From positions 1 to 47,420 of the forward strand of contig NZ_JACJVN010000007.1 of NCBI RefSeq assembly GCF_014212015.1: 47,420 nucleotides of DNA, given 5' to 3'. The notes below the pieces were generated by a model that worked only from the letters and a program-made list of their open reading frames with translations, ran no database searches and was not told where the DNA came from. Below, piece after piece: positions 31,898 through 41,413 of this stretch (position 1 is the first letter of the stretch; the number at the start of each line of letters is the position of its first letter). The position numbers were made by a program, and so were the translations under genes. This DNA is from Cohnella lubricantis (GTDB taxonomy: Bacteria; Bacillota; Bacilli; Paenibacillales; Paenibacillaceae).

Positions 31898-33954
31898 GTC
31901 ACCGCCCCCCGCATCCGCAGCGTGCCACCCATGCGCTCGAAGGTCTTCTGCGCGATGGCGCGCCCGTCCATCTCGATAATAAGTGTCGTCGGCCCGCCGT
32001 TAGCTCCGCCGCCGTTTGCCGGATTGTACTCCTTCGGAACGACCGCCTCACCCTTGTGAATGTATGCAAGCGTATCTGCAGGTACGTAGTTCGTGCCAGT
32101 CGCAAGAGCCGGGATCTTCGGGATGTTCGGGAGGCCGACCGAGAATCCACCGACCTTGCCGACGAATGGGATGTCGATAGATGGGACTTCGATTTTGATG
32201 CTATTAACTCCGCCGATGAACTTGTTGATTGCGCCGATAATCCAATTGATCGACCCTTTGATAATCGATTCGATTCCTGACCACACGCCCTTGACTGTAC
32301 CAGTTACGCTATCCCACACATTTTCTAACGCGGTTGCGATCGAGCCGAAGGCATCCGATGCCATCGTTTTAATGCCGCCCCAAGTGTCGGAGAAAAACGA
32401 TTTGATGTTCCCCCACACTTTTTTGATCGTCGCCCATATGGAGTCCCAGTTCTTAACGAGCAGCGCAACGACAAGACCGAGTCCGCCGGTGAAGACACCG
32501 AGAATAACCGGCCAGTAATCAACGAAGAATTGCTTGATCGCATCCCAAACCGTTGCGGCGGTCTGTTTAATGCCCTCCCACACGCCGGTCAAATAAGCGA
32601 CAATCTCGTCCCAATACTGATAGATCAGGATAGCCGCAGCAGCGATTGCGGCAATGACAAGCGCAACGCCTGCGACGATGCCAGCAATAGGCAAAATGAC
32701 AGCCCACTCCGCTGCCGCCATCGCCCCAAGTGCGGCCGCCATGAAGCCAATCACGCCCACGAGCACAAGCAATCCGGCTGCAAGAGCTGCGCCGATCGCG
32801 ATCCACTTCTGCGTTGTCGGAGACAGGTCATTAAACCAGTGCACGAGTCCGCTGATGCCATCCGCAACCGATTGGATCGCCGGCGCTAAAGCAGAGCCCA
32901 TGCTGATCTGCAGCGTCTCAACGGCGCCGGATAGTTCGTCCATACTTCCTTTCAAGTTGTCCTTCATGGCGGCGGCAGCCGTTGCCGAAGCGCCGCCGGA
33001 GTTCTGCAACTCGGTTGTGAGCGCCTGTAATTTCTCGGGGCCAGCTTCCACGAGCGAGAGCATGCCGGTCATGGCCTCGGTGCCGAATATCGTCGAAAGC
33101 GCCTGCGACTTCTGCGCATTGGTCATGTTGGCCGTTGACGTGGCGAGCTGCTGAATGATCTGATCGAACGGCAGGAAGTTCCCCTGTGCATCCGTCACCG
33201 ACAGGCCAAGCGCATCCATGCCTTTCTTTGCTTCTTTTGACGGGTCCGTCAGTTTCAGCAGAGCCGCCCGGAGTGTCGTGCCCGCTTGCTCGCCCTTCAT
33301 GCCGCTGTCAGCCATGATGCCGGTCGCCGCGGCGAGTTGCTCCATCGATATGCCGAGCGAATTGGCGACTGGTGCGGCATACTTGAACGCGTATTGCAAG
33401 TCTTCGACCCCGGCGGCGGAGGTATTCGCTGACTTTGCCAGTACATCAGCAACCTTCGAAGCGTCTTTCGCCTCCATGCCAAACGCATTAAGCGCGGAGG
33501 CAACGGTGTCGGCCACCATCGCCATATCCTCTCCGGACGCTTCCGCCGCTGCAATCACCCCCGGCATGGCAGCAATGGTCTGTGTTGCGTCGTACCCCTT
33601 GGCCGCCATGAGCTCCATGCCAGTTGCAACCTCGGATGCACTCTTGGACGTGCTGGCGCCGAGGTCAAGCGCGGTCTGACGCATATCCTCAAGGTCGCTC
33701 CCGGTCGCCCCGGCGATCGCACCGACGCGGCTCATCTCGGCGTCAAAATCCATCGCCTTGCTTACCGCGACCCCAAGCCCCGCAGCAATCGCACTGCCGG
33801 CTGCTGTAAACGTGATACCTATTTTCGTGCCGGCATCTTGGATCTGCTTCCCCAGCTTCCCCCACGTTTTTTGAAACTCGGTCATGTCCTTTTGGAAGTC
33901 CGTAAGGTCGACGCCGAGCCGGACCGCCATACTCGCGATCGTCTCTTTAGCCAT
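31894..33954 (-). CDS. Tail tape measure protein
   Basis: 686 residues. TP901-type core (IAGATGSDLEDMRQTALDLG, GMELMAAKGYDATQTIAAMP) with several hydrophobic stretches near residues 390-460 (WIAIGAALAAGLLVLVGVIG, AAAILIYQYW) that enter the host membrane at injection. The C-terminal region has the usual Trp-rich repeats (VWEGIKQTAATVWDAIKQFF). Length predicts a tail of about 100 nm if the usual 0.15 nm per residue holds. Confidence 0.95.
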   Translation of the reverse strand: MAKETIASMAVRLGVDLTDFQKDMTEFQKTWGKLGKQIQDAGTKIGITFTAAGSAIAAGLGVAVSKAMDFDAEMSRVGAIAGATGSDLEDMRQTALDLGASTSKSASEVATGMELMAAKGYDATQTIAAMPGVIAAAEASGEDMAMVADTVASALNAFGMEAKDASKVADVLAKSANTSAAGVEDLQYAFKYAAPVANSLGISMEQLAAATGIMADSGMKGEQAGTTLRAALLKLTDPSKEAKKGMDALGLSVTDAQGNFLPFDQIIQQLATSTANMTNAQKSQALSTIFGTEAMTGMLSLVEAGPEKLQALTTELQNSGGASATAAAAMKDNLKGSMDELSGAVETLQISMGSALAPAIQSVADGISGLVHWFNDLSPTTQKWIAIGAALAAGLLVLVGVIGFMAAALGAMAAAEWAVILPIAGIVAGVALVIAAIAAAAILIYQYWDEIVAYLTGVWEGIKQTAATVWDAIKQFFVDYWPVILGVFTGGLGLVVALLVKNWDSIWATIKKVWGNIKSFFSDTWGGIKTMASDAFGSIATALENVWDSVTGTVKGVWSGIESIIKGSINWIIGAINKFIGGVNSIKIEVPSIDIPFVGKVGGFSVGLPNIPKIPALATGTNYVPADTLAYIHKGEAVVPKEYNPANGGGANGGPTTLIIEMDGRAIAQKTFERMGGTLRMRGAVT

Positions 33955-33990
33955 CTATTCCACCCCTTTCCGGGTTTGTTTCCAACGTCA

Positions 33991-34015
33991 AAAAGGGAGG
34001 CCGTCAATGGCCCCC
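33991..34015 (-). terminator. Hairpin before the tape measure gene
   Basis: Minus-strand GGGGGGCC-ATTGAC-GGCCTCCC followed by TTTTT, overlapping the end of the chaperone frameshift frame. It may attenuate transcription into the tape measure gene. Confidence 0.5.
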
Positions 34016-34677
34016 CTTCATCCTTGCGATTTGCTCCCTTAGCTTCTGTACGCCGGATTCTCGATCTTCTGGCGTCATCCGCTTCTTGCCCTTGCCGAGC
34101 AACTGGTCGGCAGTTACGCGGTGTTGCTTTTTCAGATGCACGTTCATCAGGTTCGCAGCGTGCCACGCGAGCCGCTGCATCTCGGCTTCGACACGGAGGT
34201 TATAGCCCTCGCACATCTCCGTGAACTCTCCTGGCGTAAGCCGCCAGAATTCCCACGGTTTTAGGCCAAGCAGCCCGTAGGCGGTTCGCTTTAAATCTCC
34301 CCATGGGAGTCGTCCGCTTCCGTCTCCAAGCTGCTCTCCGCGTTTTTTTCCAACTCATCGACCGATACTTCTCTCAGAATCTTGGCCCGCTTGAGTGCGA
34401 CCATGATCGGCTGAAGGAAGGTCATCGGCGTTTTGCCATTTTCCACTTCCTGCTGCAGCCACTGACCGACTTGCGCCGGCTGAATGCCGGGGATCTTCCA
34501 CTTGAGCCCGGCCCACAGGAACAGACGAACCGTGTTAAAGCCGACGCTGTTCTCTGAGAAGATGGCGGCGACACCTTTACCAGTACGCTCTTCGACTTCA
34601 CAGACGGCATTAAAATCGTATTTAAGGAGCCGGGACTTGCCGCCCAGCTCCACCTCAACGAAAGATCGTTCACTCAT
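34004..34677 (-). CDS. Tail assembly chaperone, long form made by -1 frameshift
   Basis: The short chaperone frame (34291-34677) contains A-AAA-AAC at 34348-34342 in the correct phase for -1 slippage (codons GAA AAA AAC). After slippage the reading continues through LPWGDLKRTAYGLLGLKPWE and FWRLTPGEF to the stop at 34004, giving about 224 residues. The second part is the typical GT-type extension (PWEFWRLTPGEFTEM) and ends in a basic tail. This is the usual gpG/gpGT arrangement just upstream of tape measure. Confidence 0.82.
34291..34677 (-). CDS. Tail assembly chaperone, short form
   Basis: 128 residues. RSFVEVELGGKSRLLKYDF and the IFSENSVGFNTVRLFLWAGL segment are those of Firmicutes siphophage tail chaperones. 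The short form is the main product; it solubilises the tape measure protein during tail assembly. Ends at TAA 34291, downstream of the slippery site. Confidence 0.85.
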   Translation of the reverse strand: MSERSFVEVELGGKSRLLKYDFNAVCEVEERTGKGVAAIFSENSVGFNTVRLFLWAGLKWKIPGIQPAQVGQWLQQEVENGKTPMTFLQPIMVALKRAKILREVSVDELEKNAESSLETEADDSHGEI

Positions 34678-34690
34678 GGTTTACCTCCTA

Positions 34691-35113
34691 TTAGACTTCA
34701 GGCGTCTTGGTGATTCTCTCCAGCTTGCCGGAGCCGGTAAGTGTGGCCGAGATGGAAACCGCATCATCCACCGGCGCGCCGATCTCATAACTGGTTATGA
34801 ACGCCGTCCCTTTGTAACCCTTAGCGCTCGGCGAATCCTTCGGGTACAGGACGACCGTCACAGGGGCGTTCTCGAAAAGCGCGTCCTCGAGACTTTCTTG
34901 CGATTCGTCGTCCGGAACGTATAACAACTCCGCGTCGACGGACCAGCTGCGGAACGACGGGGTGTTCTCGGCCCAGCCGTCCGTGTCGAAGTTGGTCGTG
35001 TCGATCGTATCCGCCTCGATGGACAGCGTCGCCTCTTTGACTTTGGCAAGCGCCGTTTCCGTAGTGCCTTCAGCGGTATACAGGCCGCCCTCATAGCCAG
35101 CAATAGCAGGCAT
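34691..35113 (-). CDS. Major tail tube protein
   Basis: 140 residues from ATG 35113. PAIAGYEGGLYTAEGTTETA and the TIDTTNFDTDGWAENTPSFR motif belong to the TP901-1-like tail tube proteins; AISISATLTGSGKL-like strand at the end. It polymerises around the tape measure. Confidence 0.85.
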   Translation of the reverse strand: MPAIAGYEGGLYTAEGTTETALAKVKEATLSIEADTIDTTNFDTDGWAENTPSFRSWSVDAELLYVPDDESQESLEDALFENAPVTVVLYPKDSPSAKGYKGTAFITSYEIGAPVDDAVSISATLTGSGKLERITKTPEV

Positions 35114-35117
35114 ATTG

Positions 35118-35525
35118 TCACTCTCCTTTTTGCAATTTGACCCGGTAGCGAACGGGGACATGCCGAGTCACGCCGTCCGGGTCGCGGATTGTCTCTGAAA
35201 AATCGTAGTAGCAACCCTCGACCTCCCACCCCGGAACAGGAAAAACCGTATCGGCGAGGATACGGTTCAGATGGTCGAGTATTTCGGCTGACTCCTTGAA
35301 ACCGGCGTACCGGCTCCAGATGTGCAGCGTGATCGTGCATTCTTCGCCGAAGCGGTCGAACGTGCGGTTCGGCACGCTGGTCACGTCGCCGATGGTGACG
35401 TAGGGGAAAGCCTGATCGTTAGGCACGGCGTCGAATACGCCTTTTACCTTAGCCATCAGCGCGGCGTCGGCGATCAGATGAGTGCGGACAGCCGTCTGCA
35501 GCGCCCAGAATGCGGAACCGCTCAC
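35118..35525 (-). CDS. Tail terminator / completion protein (DUF3168)
   Basis: 135 residues. FWALQTAVRTHLIADAALMA and PYVTIGDVTSVPNRTFDRFG are typical of DUF3168 (gpU-like), the ring that ends the tail tube. Placed as usual before the tail tube gene. Confidence 0.82.
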   Translation of the reverse strand: MSGSAFWALQTAVRTHLIADAALMAKVKGVFDAVPNDQAFPYVTIGDVTSVPNRTFDRFGEECTITLHIWSRYAGFKESAEILDHLNRILADTVFPVPGWEVEGCYYDFSETIRDPDGVTRHVPVRYRVKLQKGE

Positions 35526-35896
35526 GGGATCGCCCCCTTTACAGCGGAGCGCACATCGTCGAGGTACTTGTCCCGTTGTTCTTCAGCCGATGGCGTGATA
35601 AACGGTTGCGCGGCCATTTTGACTGTGCCGAATTCAAGAAGGTGAGCGTGGGAGCCCTGCGGTCGCGTCGGCCCGACGTCGGCGCCAAGTCCGTCCTTGT
35701 CGTACTTAGCCGCGATGCTATCGCGAAGGTTTCCGCTGTCGACCGGAGCGCGTGTCTGGATCGCCTTCCGCAGCGCGTTCGCGTTCTTGCGGACCGCGGA
35801 ACGGAGATTGACCCGGCTGGCCTTATCGAAGCGATCGAATGCCGCCAGCACGTCTTCCGCTCCGGTGATTTTCACGTCCACTTTAACGCGCCCCAT
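35522..35896 (-). CDS. HK97 gp10-like head-tail protein
   Basis: 124 residues. VDVKITGAEDVLAAFDRF then TRAPVDSGNLRDSI and HAHLLEFGTVKMAAQPFITP are diagnostic of the HK97 gp10 family, which forms part of the neck between head and tail. Confidence 0.88.
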   Translation of the reverse strand: MGRVKVDVKITGAEDVLAAFDRFDKASRVNLRSAVRKNANALRKAIQTRAPVDSGNLRDSIAAKYDKDGLGADVGPTRPQGSHAHLLEFGTVKMAAQPFITPSAEEQRDKYLDDVRSAVKGAIP

Positions 35897-36210
35897 CAGG
35901 TGGCCACCTCCCGCTGACAGACCAATTCGATCGTCTCCTCATTCTTGGTGTACGTCCGGACGATATCGTACCGGCGACCACCTTCGCCTGCCGGAAAGCG
36001 CAACTTTCGCTCGTCCGAGTAATCGGCGAAGCGCACCTCGAACATAATTTCCGGCTTGAGACCGGCTGCGTGCGCCTGATAATACTCGGACTGTCGAATA
36101 GACTTGCGGCTGGCGAACACTTCGCGGAACGTATCCTGCTCGGTATAGCCGCCGCCGCCATCGTCTACTTGTACGATCGCAATCAGATCCAACGTGTCGC
36201 GCCACATCAT
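35896..36210 (-). CDS. Head closure protein (gp16-like)
   Basis: 104 residues. RDTLDLIAIVQVDDGGGGYT and REVFASRKSIRQSEYYQA match the phage head-closure (SPP1 gp16-like) proteins that seal the connector. One base overlaps the gp10-like gene. Confidence 0.82.
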   Translation of the reverse strand: MMWRDTLDLIAIVQVDDGGGGYTEQDTFREVFASRKSIRQSEYYQAHAAGLKPEIMFEVRFADYSDERKLRFPAGEGGRRYDIVRTYTKNEETIELVCQREVAT

Positions 36211-36503
36211 GAGGCATCACCCGCCGCCGTATACTCCTGCGACAGCGTCAGGTGAGCCTTGAGCATGTTATAGGCGTCGCGCAGCCGATCCGCGTCCGGG
36301 TTGTCGAAGCCGAAGTTCGCTTTCGCATAGGTAACTACGGCCCGCTTAATGAGTGCGTCAGGAGCCTCGGCGTCGGCTTTGACGGCGAGCACGCCGGAAA
36401 GTTTCAAGTCTGCGCGGGACGCGTCGATCAGGTCGGTCACTTCGGAGTCGAATGCGCTGCTGGAAATGCGCAGCGCCAACTTCACGTCATCCAGCAGCGC
36501 CAT
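36207..36503 (-). CDS. Head-tail connector protein (gp6-like)
   Basis: 98 residues from ATG 36503; AAGGAG is nine bases upstream. MALLDDVKLALRISSSAFDS and the KRAVVTYAKANFGFDNPDAD helix are typical of the HK97 gp6/SPP1 gp15 adaptor proteins. Confidence 0.85.
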   Translation of the reverse strand: MALLDDVKLALRISSSAFDSEVTDLIDASRADLKLSGVLAVKADAEAPDALIKRAVVTYAKANFGFDNPDADRLRDAYNMLKAHLTLSQEYTAAGDAS

Positions 36504-36509
36504 GGTCAC

Positions 36510-36683
36510 CTACTCCTTGTCCGCCGGGTCGTCGGGCACGACTACGGGTTCTTCGGCAACCTTCTCGAGGTAGCCGGCCTTTACGAGTTCGGCGGTCCGC
36601 TTGCTGTCGCCTTCGAAGATGTCACCAACGCGATAGGGTTGCCCGGTGTGCTTGTCCTGGAATACTTCGATCACTTTGAACAT
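36510..36683 (-). CDS. Small head-region protein (57 residues)
   Basis: ATG 36683 follows AAAGGGGGG and TAG is at 36510. The product (MFKVIEVFQDKHTGQPYRVG, then a helix and an acidic Pro/Val-rich tail) is a typical short gene between capsid and connector genes; similar sequences occur in many Firmicutes phages. Function unknown. Confidence 0.7.
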   Translation of the reverse strand: MFKVIEVFQDKHTGQPYRVGDIFEGDSKRTAELVKAGYLEKVAEEPVVVPDDPADKE

Positions 36684-36699
36684 GTTCGAAGCCCCCCCT

Positions 36700-37860
36700 T
36701 TATACCGCCGCGGCTTTCTTCACGCGGAGGAAGCCGTTCTTCGCCGTGACGTTGCCGCCGAAGAAGCCGCTGCCACGGTGCGCAATCATGCCCTGCTTGA
36801 ATTTGTAGTCCGTGGAGCGCTGGACGTCCAAGTCCGAGAAGATCGCGAGCGTGTAGTTGGACAACGGTCCGTATGCCATGCAATATTGCCCGGTCGTCGC
36901 CGTGCCGAGTGCTTTGCAGGCGCTGTTGATGATGTACGGGACGCCGTCGATCGTTCCGGTGTTGCCGTTGTTCTTAACGTCGTAGACCTTCTTGCCGTCT
37001 GCGTCGCGCAGCTTCGCGAAGGCTTTCAGGTCTTTCTTGTTGAGGATGAGCACGGCCACGTCCTCGACGTCTTCATCTCCGCCGTAGGAGTAGATGATCT
37101 CGTCGAGCGTTGTCGCGTCGATTGCCGAGATGCCCAGGTCCGTTGCTGCATCGATCGCGGTCGCTGCAGCGGAGAAGATGCCGGCCAAATGGTTCGTGGA
37201 ACCGTCGCCGATCAGAATCTCGCGAGTGAGCTTTTTACGGACCGCCACTGTGATTCCGTCCATAACTACGCTGTCGTAATCTGCGGCGGGCAGCTTCTGA
37301 ACTTCTTCGGAATCTTCGGCGTATGCCGTAATCTTGGTTTTCTTAATCGTGGCTTTGTTGAACATCGGTTCGGCGTCGGCATAGTCGGCGCCCTCTGCGG
37401 TGTAGTCGCCCGTTCCGTATCCTTCCTGGTACGGTTGTTCAAACGACTCGCCGCCTTTGAGTTCCATCGGCTTGACTCGGTCGATCAAGCTGGATACTTC
37501 ATTGAACGTCGGGTTGATGGTCGGGCTGTCGTGTTTCGGCAGGACGACGTTGGAGCTGCCGACCGTGACGGACCGGTTCTCTTTCAGCGCTTTTCCGCGT
37601 TCCTCGCGAACCTTGCGAGCTTCTTTCTGAGGGTCTTCCTTCACCGGGTTCTCTGCGCCCGGGATTTGGCGTTGCTCGCCGACGTCATTGGCGGCCGTTG
37701 CGATGCCTTGGGCCAGCGTCTGCCGCTTTTCGATTTGCTGCAGCTCGATGTCCAGATCGCGGAGTTCTTTCTCCAGTGCGTCGAGGTCGACCGCTTCGGT
37801 TCCTTCCAGCAGGGCGCGAATTTCAGCTTTTCGTTTTTCGATTTGTTGTTTCCGATTCAC
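36700..37860 (-). CDS. Major capsid protein, HK97 family
   Basis: 386 residues from GTG 37860, after AAAGGAG. An N-terminal coiled-coil scaffold (delta) domain (IEKRKAEIRALLEGTEAVDL) precedes the HK97-fold core (SSLIDRVKPMELKGGESFEQ, VAVRKKLTREILIGDGSTNH). The delta part is presumably removed by the protease encoded upstream. Confidence 0.93.
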   Translation of the reverse strand: MNRKQQIEKRKAEIRALLEGTEAVDLDALEKELRDLDIELQQIEKRQTLAQGIATAANDVGEQRQIPGAENPVKEDPQKEARKVREERGKALKENRSVTVGSSNVVLPKHDSPTINPTFNEVSSLIDRVKPMELKGGESFEQPYQEGYGTGDYTAEGADYADAEPMFNKATIKKTKITAYAEDSEEVQKLPAADYDSVVMDGITVAVRKKLTREILIGDGSTNHLAGIFSAAATAIDAATDLGISAIDATTLDEIIYSYGGDEDVEDVAVLILNKKDLKAFAKLRDADGKKVYDVKNNGNTGTIDGVPYIINSACKALGTATTGQYCMAYGPLSNYTLAIFSDLDVQRSTDYKFKQGMIAHRGSGFFGGNVTAKNGFLRVKKAAAV

Positions 37861-37874
37861 TCGGATCAGCTCCT

Positions 37875-38501
37875 TTAGAGATAGGTTTTCAAAATCAACT
37901 TCCGCCGCCGTTCAGCCGCTGCCGCGACTTCTTTCTCCTTCTCGATCTCCATCTCGAAGGCCGAACGTGCAGAAATGGAAGTGGTATCGTAAGCGGGAAT
38001 GTCCACCGCCGACACGTCGTACAGTTTCTTGATGCGCAGGATGGTCCGCGTCCGAGTTTCGGAATCATACGACGTTTCCAGCGTCGTATAGGCGTAGCTC
38101 ATCCGATCGATGTAGCCGCCCTTGATTTCCTCGTAGAGCTTCCGCCCTTCCTCAGTACCGTCGAGCCGAGCACGAATAAAAAGACCCTTGGAGTCAACTT
38201 TGAGCTCCAGGGTCTTATTGCGCGTGCGGGCCATTACCTTGCCGCCGTGGTTGTAGTTGAAAATGACGTCGGACATATCTGCGTCACGCAGGGCACCGGG
38301 GTCAACTTTTTCCTTGTACTGGATATTGTCGTATTCCCACAGGACCGTTACCTCGTTGAAGCGAACGGCATAGCCCTCGACGTACAGCGCCTCTTCCTCC
38401 GTGCCTTCGCCAGCTGCGGCCGCGCGAATTTCGAATTCAAACTCCCGGAATTCGCGGTCCTTCCACCGCGCATTAGGAGTCTCCGTCATCGTCTCCGGCA
38501 T
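37875..38501 (-). CDS. Prohead protease, HK97 family
   Basis: 208 residues from ATG 38501; GGAGGTGAAGAAG stands upstream within the portal gene. ALYVEGYAVRFNEVTVLW and VIFNYNHGGKVMARTRNKTL carry the catalytic His, and SAVDIPAYDTTSI the Ser-containing strand typical of U35-type proheads proteases. It processes the capsid delta domain. Confidence 0.9.
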   Translation of the reverse strand: MPETMTETPNARWKDREFREFEFEIRAAAAGEGTEEEALYVEGYAVRFNEVTVLWEYDNIQYKEKVDPGALRDADMSDVIFNYNHGGKVMARTRNKTLELKVDSKGLFIRARLDGTEEGRKLYEEIKGGYIDRMSYAYTTLETSYDSETRTRTILRIKKLYDVSAVDIPAYDTTSISARSAFEMEIEKEKEVAAAAERRRKLILKTYL

Positions 38502-39708
38502 CTTCTTCTTCACCTCCCTTCGCGGGCATTTTCGTCCCGGCATTCACCTCGGCAGTATCAAGCCGGCGAATCGGTTTGTCCCCGCCTTCGATCGGCGCCA
38601 TGTTCAGCGCCGCCCGCCATTCGTTCGGTGTCATTGCGCCGCGGTCGACCATCTGCATCAGATTCAGCTTCGTGGTCATGCTGGCGTACTGCAGGCGGTT
38701 CGACTCATAGATGATTTCGTTCCCATGCCCCCGCTCGCGATCCGTGAACAATTTGGCCGTCAGCTCGAGCGACAGTTGAATTGCGATCGGTTCAATGACG
38801 GATTCATAGAAGGCGTTCCATTCGTCTTCGGAATAGTTGGACTTGATGATCTTCTCGTTGACCCCGAAGTAGGAATAAACCTTGTCCTTGATCTGCGCCA
38901 TCTGCTTGTCGTCGACCATCTTCGGGTCGCTGTTCAGCGGTACATAATCGGCCTTCGAGTCCGTAGCCGCAACGCCGCCATTATTGGCAATGTCGAGATA
39001 ATCCTTGACGAACATATCTCGCTGCGCCTTCATGTCATCCGGCTTAAGCATGGTCGTGAATTTCAGAAGTCCCCGCAGGAACGCTGAAGTTTTGACCGCA
39101 TTCGAAATGCCCTGGTCGGTCGTGCTGATCAGGTCGAGCGTTGGCGTCAGCGCCTTGTCCGATGTCTCGCCGAACAGGTCGTTCCTGTAGAAGAAACGGC
39201 GGAGATGAACAAGCTGTGAATATGGCAGCACGACCGATTGTCCGCCGAAGAAACGGAATCTAACGCGCGGGTCGTTGCTGCCATTCGGCGGCTCCAGGAA
39301 CTCTGCCACAGACGCCGGAACGGGATAAAATGCCCTGACGGACCCGATCTCGTCCCAGTCGATGAAGATGAACGAATTGTTCTGCATGTACAGCAACGTA
39401 ACGACCTTGTACGTGAAGTCGAATGCACTCATGTACGGATTCGGCCGCGTGGCAAGAAGGGTTTCGATGTTCGATTTCGCTTCCTGTAATCCGTCCGACC
39501 GATTCCGAATGTGCTTCGCCCTCAACTTCGCCGCGTTGCGTGCGATCGCATCGACGGAAGCGCGCACCACGTCGCTGTCGTATGCTTCGCCGGAGAAGGG
39601 GCTGAACGTTGGGTTGAAGCCGTTCAGCATCCGAAGGAGCGTCTGCTGCTGCTGCGTGGACTCCTTGCGTCCGCCGAAGATCATCTGGAACATGGACCTT
39701 TTCTGCAA
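38473..39708 (-). CDS. Portal protein, HK97 family
   Basis: 411 residues from TTG 39708, preceded by AAGGGGGTGA; an ATG at 39693 is the alternative. FNPTFSPFSGEAYDSDVVRA and RPNPYMSAFDFTYKVVTLLY followed by YSYFGVNEKIIKSNYSEDEW are core portal motifs. It forms the dodecameric DNA channel. Overlaps the protease gene by 29 bases. Confidence 0.92.
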   Translation of the reverse strand: MQKRSMFQMIFGGRKESTQQQQTLLRMLNGFNPTFSPFSGEAYDSDVVRASVDAIARNAAKLRAKHIRNRSDGLQEAKSNIETLLATRPNPYMSAFDFTYKVVTLLYMQNNSFIFIDWDEIGSVRAFYPVPASVAEFLEPPNGSNDPRVRFRFFGGQSVVLPYSQLVHLRRFFYRNDLFGETSDKALTPTLDLISTTDQGISNAVKTSAFLRGLLKFTTMLKPDDMKAQRDMFVKDYLDIANNGGVAATDSKADYVPLNSDPKMVDDKQMAQIKDKVYSYFGVNEKIIKSNYSEDEWNAFYESVIEPIAIQLSLELTAKLFTDRERGHGNEIIYESNRLQYASMTTKLNLMQMVDRGAMTPNEWRAALNMAPIEGGDKPIRRLDTAEVNAGTKMPAKGGEEEDAGDDDGDS

Positions 39709-39721
39709 TCTCTCACCCCCT

Positions 39722-41413
39722 TCAAATGAGTGCCTGATAGTCATCCAAATGGTTAAACAGCACCGTATAGGCGATAAGCAAAGAGACAGCGCCATCGATG
39801 CGCCGTCTCTGGTTCTGCCCTTTGATCGGGCGAATATTGTCGTTCTTGTCCCGCTCAACCACGGTGTTCGTAAGGCACCATTTCAGGATCGGGTTGCTGT
39901 TGTAGTTAATCAGCTTGGCCGCCAAATCCGCGCCCATCTCCTTCATTGGTTGGCTGAGCGTCTGCGCTCCCTGCCGAATGACCTCCATCTCGAAGCCGCT
40001 ATTCGCCATCTCGTCCACCCAATACTTCGAGTTCCATGGGTCATAACCGCACCAGACTGGCCTAATTCCGTACTCGTTAACCATCTGGATGTACCAGGCG
40101 GTCACATCGCTGTAATTGACCTTGTTGCCCTCGCAGAGCGTCAGCAGGCCGCGTTCGGCCCACAGGTCGTATGGTATCTTGTCTTCTTGGACGCGCTGCT
40201 CAAGCAATTCGGCGGGAAGGAAATACTGCTGCAGCACGTACTTCTTCGTACTGCCAGGTTTCATCAGCAGAAGCGTCGCGCAGCTCAGGTCAGTCGTGGC
40301 CGACAAGTCCGCGCCACCGACCGCATAGCAATCTCGGATTTCTTCCATATCGAAGGTTTCCGGGTTGTCGACCGCTTCGAACGACAGCCACGCGTCCGCC
40401 GAAGTCTCCCGGACGTTGAAGTCCTTCGTCAGCAGATTCTTGACCAGCATCGGATTGGCTTTCGCCTTGTTGACCTTCGTCCGCAGCTGGTCGACGCTCT
40501 TGATCGTGCCGAGTCCCGGGTTAGCTTTCGGCCAGTTCTTAGCGTCCGTCCATTCGAGCCGGTTGTCGAGCTCGTAAACAATCGGGAGGAAGTGGTCATC
40601 CTTGTAGCCGTCCGGATCGTCTAGGCCATTCAGAAGCATCTCGGCTTCGTCGTACTTCTGGTCGTAGACCGATTCGCGGACGGTGCCGGCCGTCGTGATC
40701 ATCACGATAAGCGGTTGCTCGCGGGAACTGGTGCCGTCGACGATAACGTCGTACAGATTCTTGTCCTTCCAGGCATGAATCTCGTCCATCATCGCGCCGT
40801 GGACGTTCAGACCGTCCAGCGTTTCCGAATCGGAGCCGACCGGCTTGAAGCTGCTATCATTCCACTCGCTAACGAGTTCAGAGACGAGCGGCTTAATTCG
40901 GCGGCGGAGCGACGGCGACTTCTTGACCATTCGCTTCGCTTCGAGCCAGACGAGCTTCGCCTGATCCTTCTTGGTCGCCACGGCGTAAACTTCCGCGCCG
41001 GGCTCGTTGTCGGCGATTTGAAGGTACAATCCGATGCCGGAGGCGATTGTCGACTTCCCGTTTTTACGAGCCACAACCAGCAGCACCTCGCGATATTTCC
41101 GGGTGCCGTCTATGGCATGGACGAAGCCGAAAGTGGCGGCGAGGAACGCCTGCTGCCAGAGCTCAAGGTCGATCGGCCGACCGCCCCACTTGCCCTTCGA
41201 GTGCTTGCAGAAGTTCTCAATGAATTCGATCGCATGGTTCGCGCGCTTCGGGTCATAGATGTATTCAGACTTCTGGTCGTAGACGTCAGCAGCTAGCTTC
41301 CGGTATATCCGGCGTACTTTGTTGCCGACAGTGACGGTGCCGTTCTCGATCTGCGCCCAATAATCGAGGATCGGGTTATAGGCGAGCGGATAGTTCTTCC
41401 GAAGGGCACTCAT
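39722..41413 (-). CDS. Terminase large subunit
   Basis: 563 residues. ATPase domain with Walker-A-like VVARKNGKST and Walker B GAMMDEIHAW; nuclease domain begins near VGGADLSATTDLS with further Asp residues later. It packages DNA into the prohead. Starts at ATG 41413, overlapping the small subunit by four bases. Confidence 0.94.
   Translation of the reverse strand: MSALRKNYPLAYNPILDYWAQIENGTVTVGNKVRRIYRKLAADVYDQKSEYIYDPKRANHAIEFIENFCKHSKGKWGGRPIDLELWQQAFLAATFGFVHAIDGTRKYREVLLVVARKNGKSTIASGIGLYLQIADNEPGAEVYAVATKKDQAKLVWLEAKRMVKKSPSLRRRIKPLVSELVSEWNDSSFKPVGSDSETLDGLNVHGAMMDEIHAWKDKNLYDVIVDGTSSREQPLIVMITTAGTVRESVYDQKYDEAEMLLNGLDDPDGYKDDHFLPIVYELDNRLEWTDAKNWPKANPGLGTIKSVDQLRTKVNKAKANPMLVKNLLTKDFNVRETSADAWLSFEAVDNPETFDMEEIRDCYAVGGADLSATTDLSCATLLLMKPGSTKKYVLQQYFLPAELLEQRVQEDKIPYDLWAERGLLTLCEGNKVNYSDVTAWYIQMVNEYGIRPVWCGYDPWNSKYWVDEMANSGFEMEVIRQGAQTLSQPMKEMGADLAAKLINYNSNPILKWCLTNTVVERDKNDNIRPIKGQNQRRRIDGAVSLLIAYTVLFNHLDDYQALI

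Noticed and set aside
34004..34216. Independent 70-codon gene starting at ATG 34216.
   Set aside because: It is the downstream part of the -1 frameshift product of the tail chaperone gene; no ribosome site precedes that ATG.
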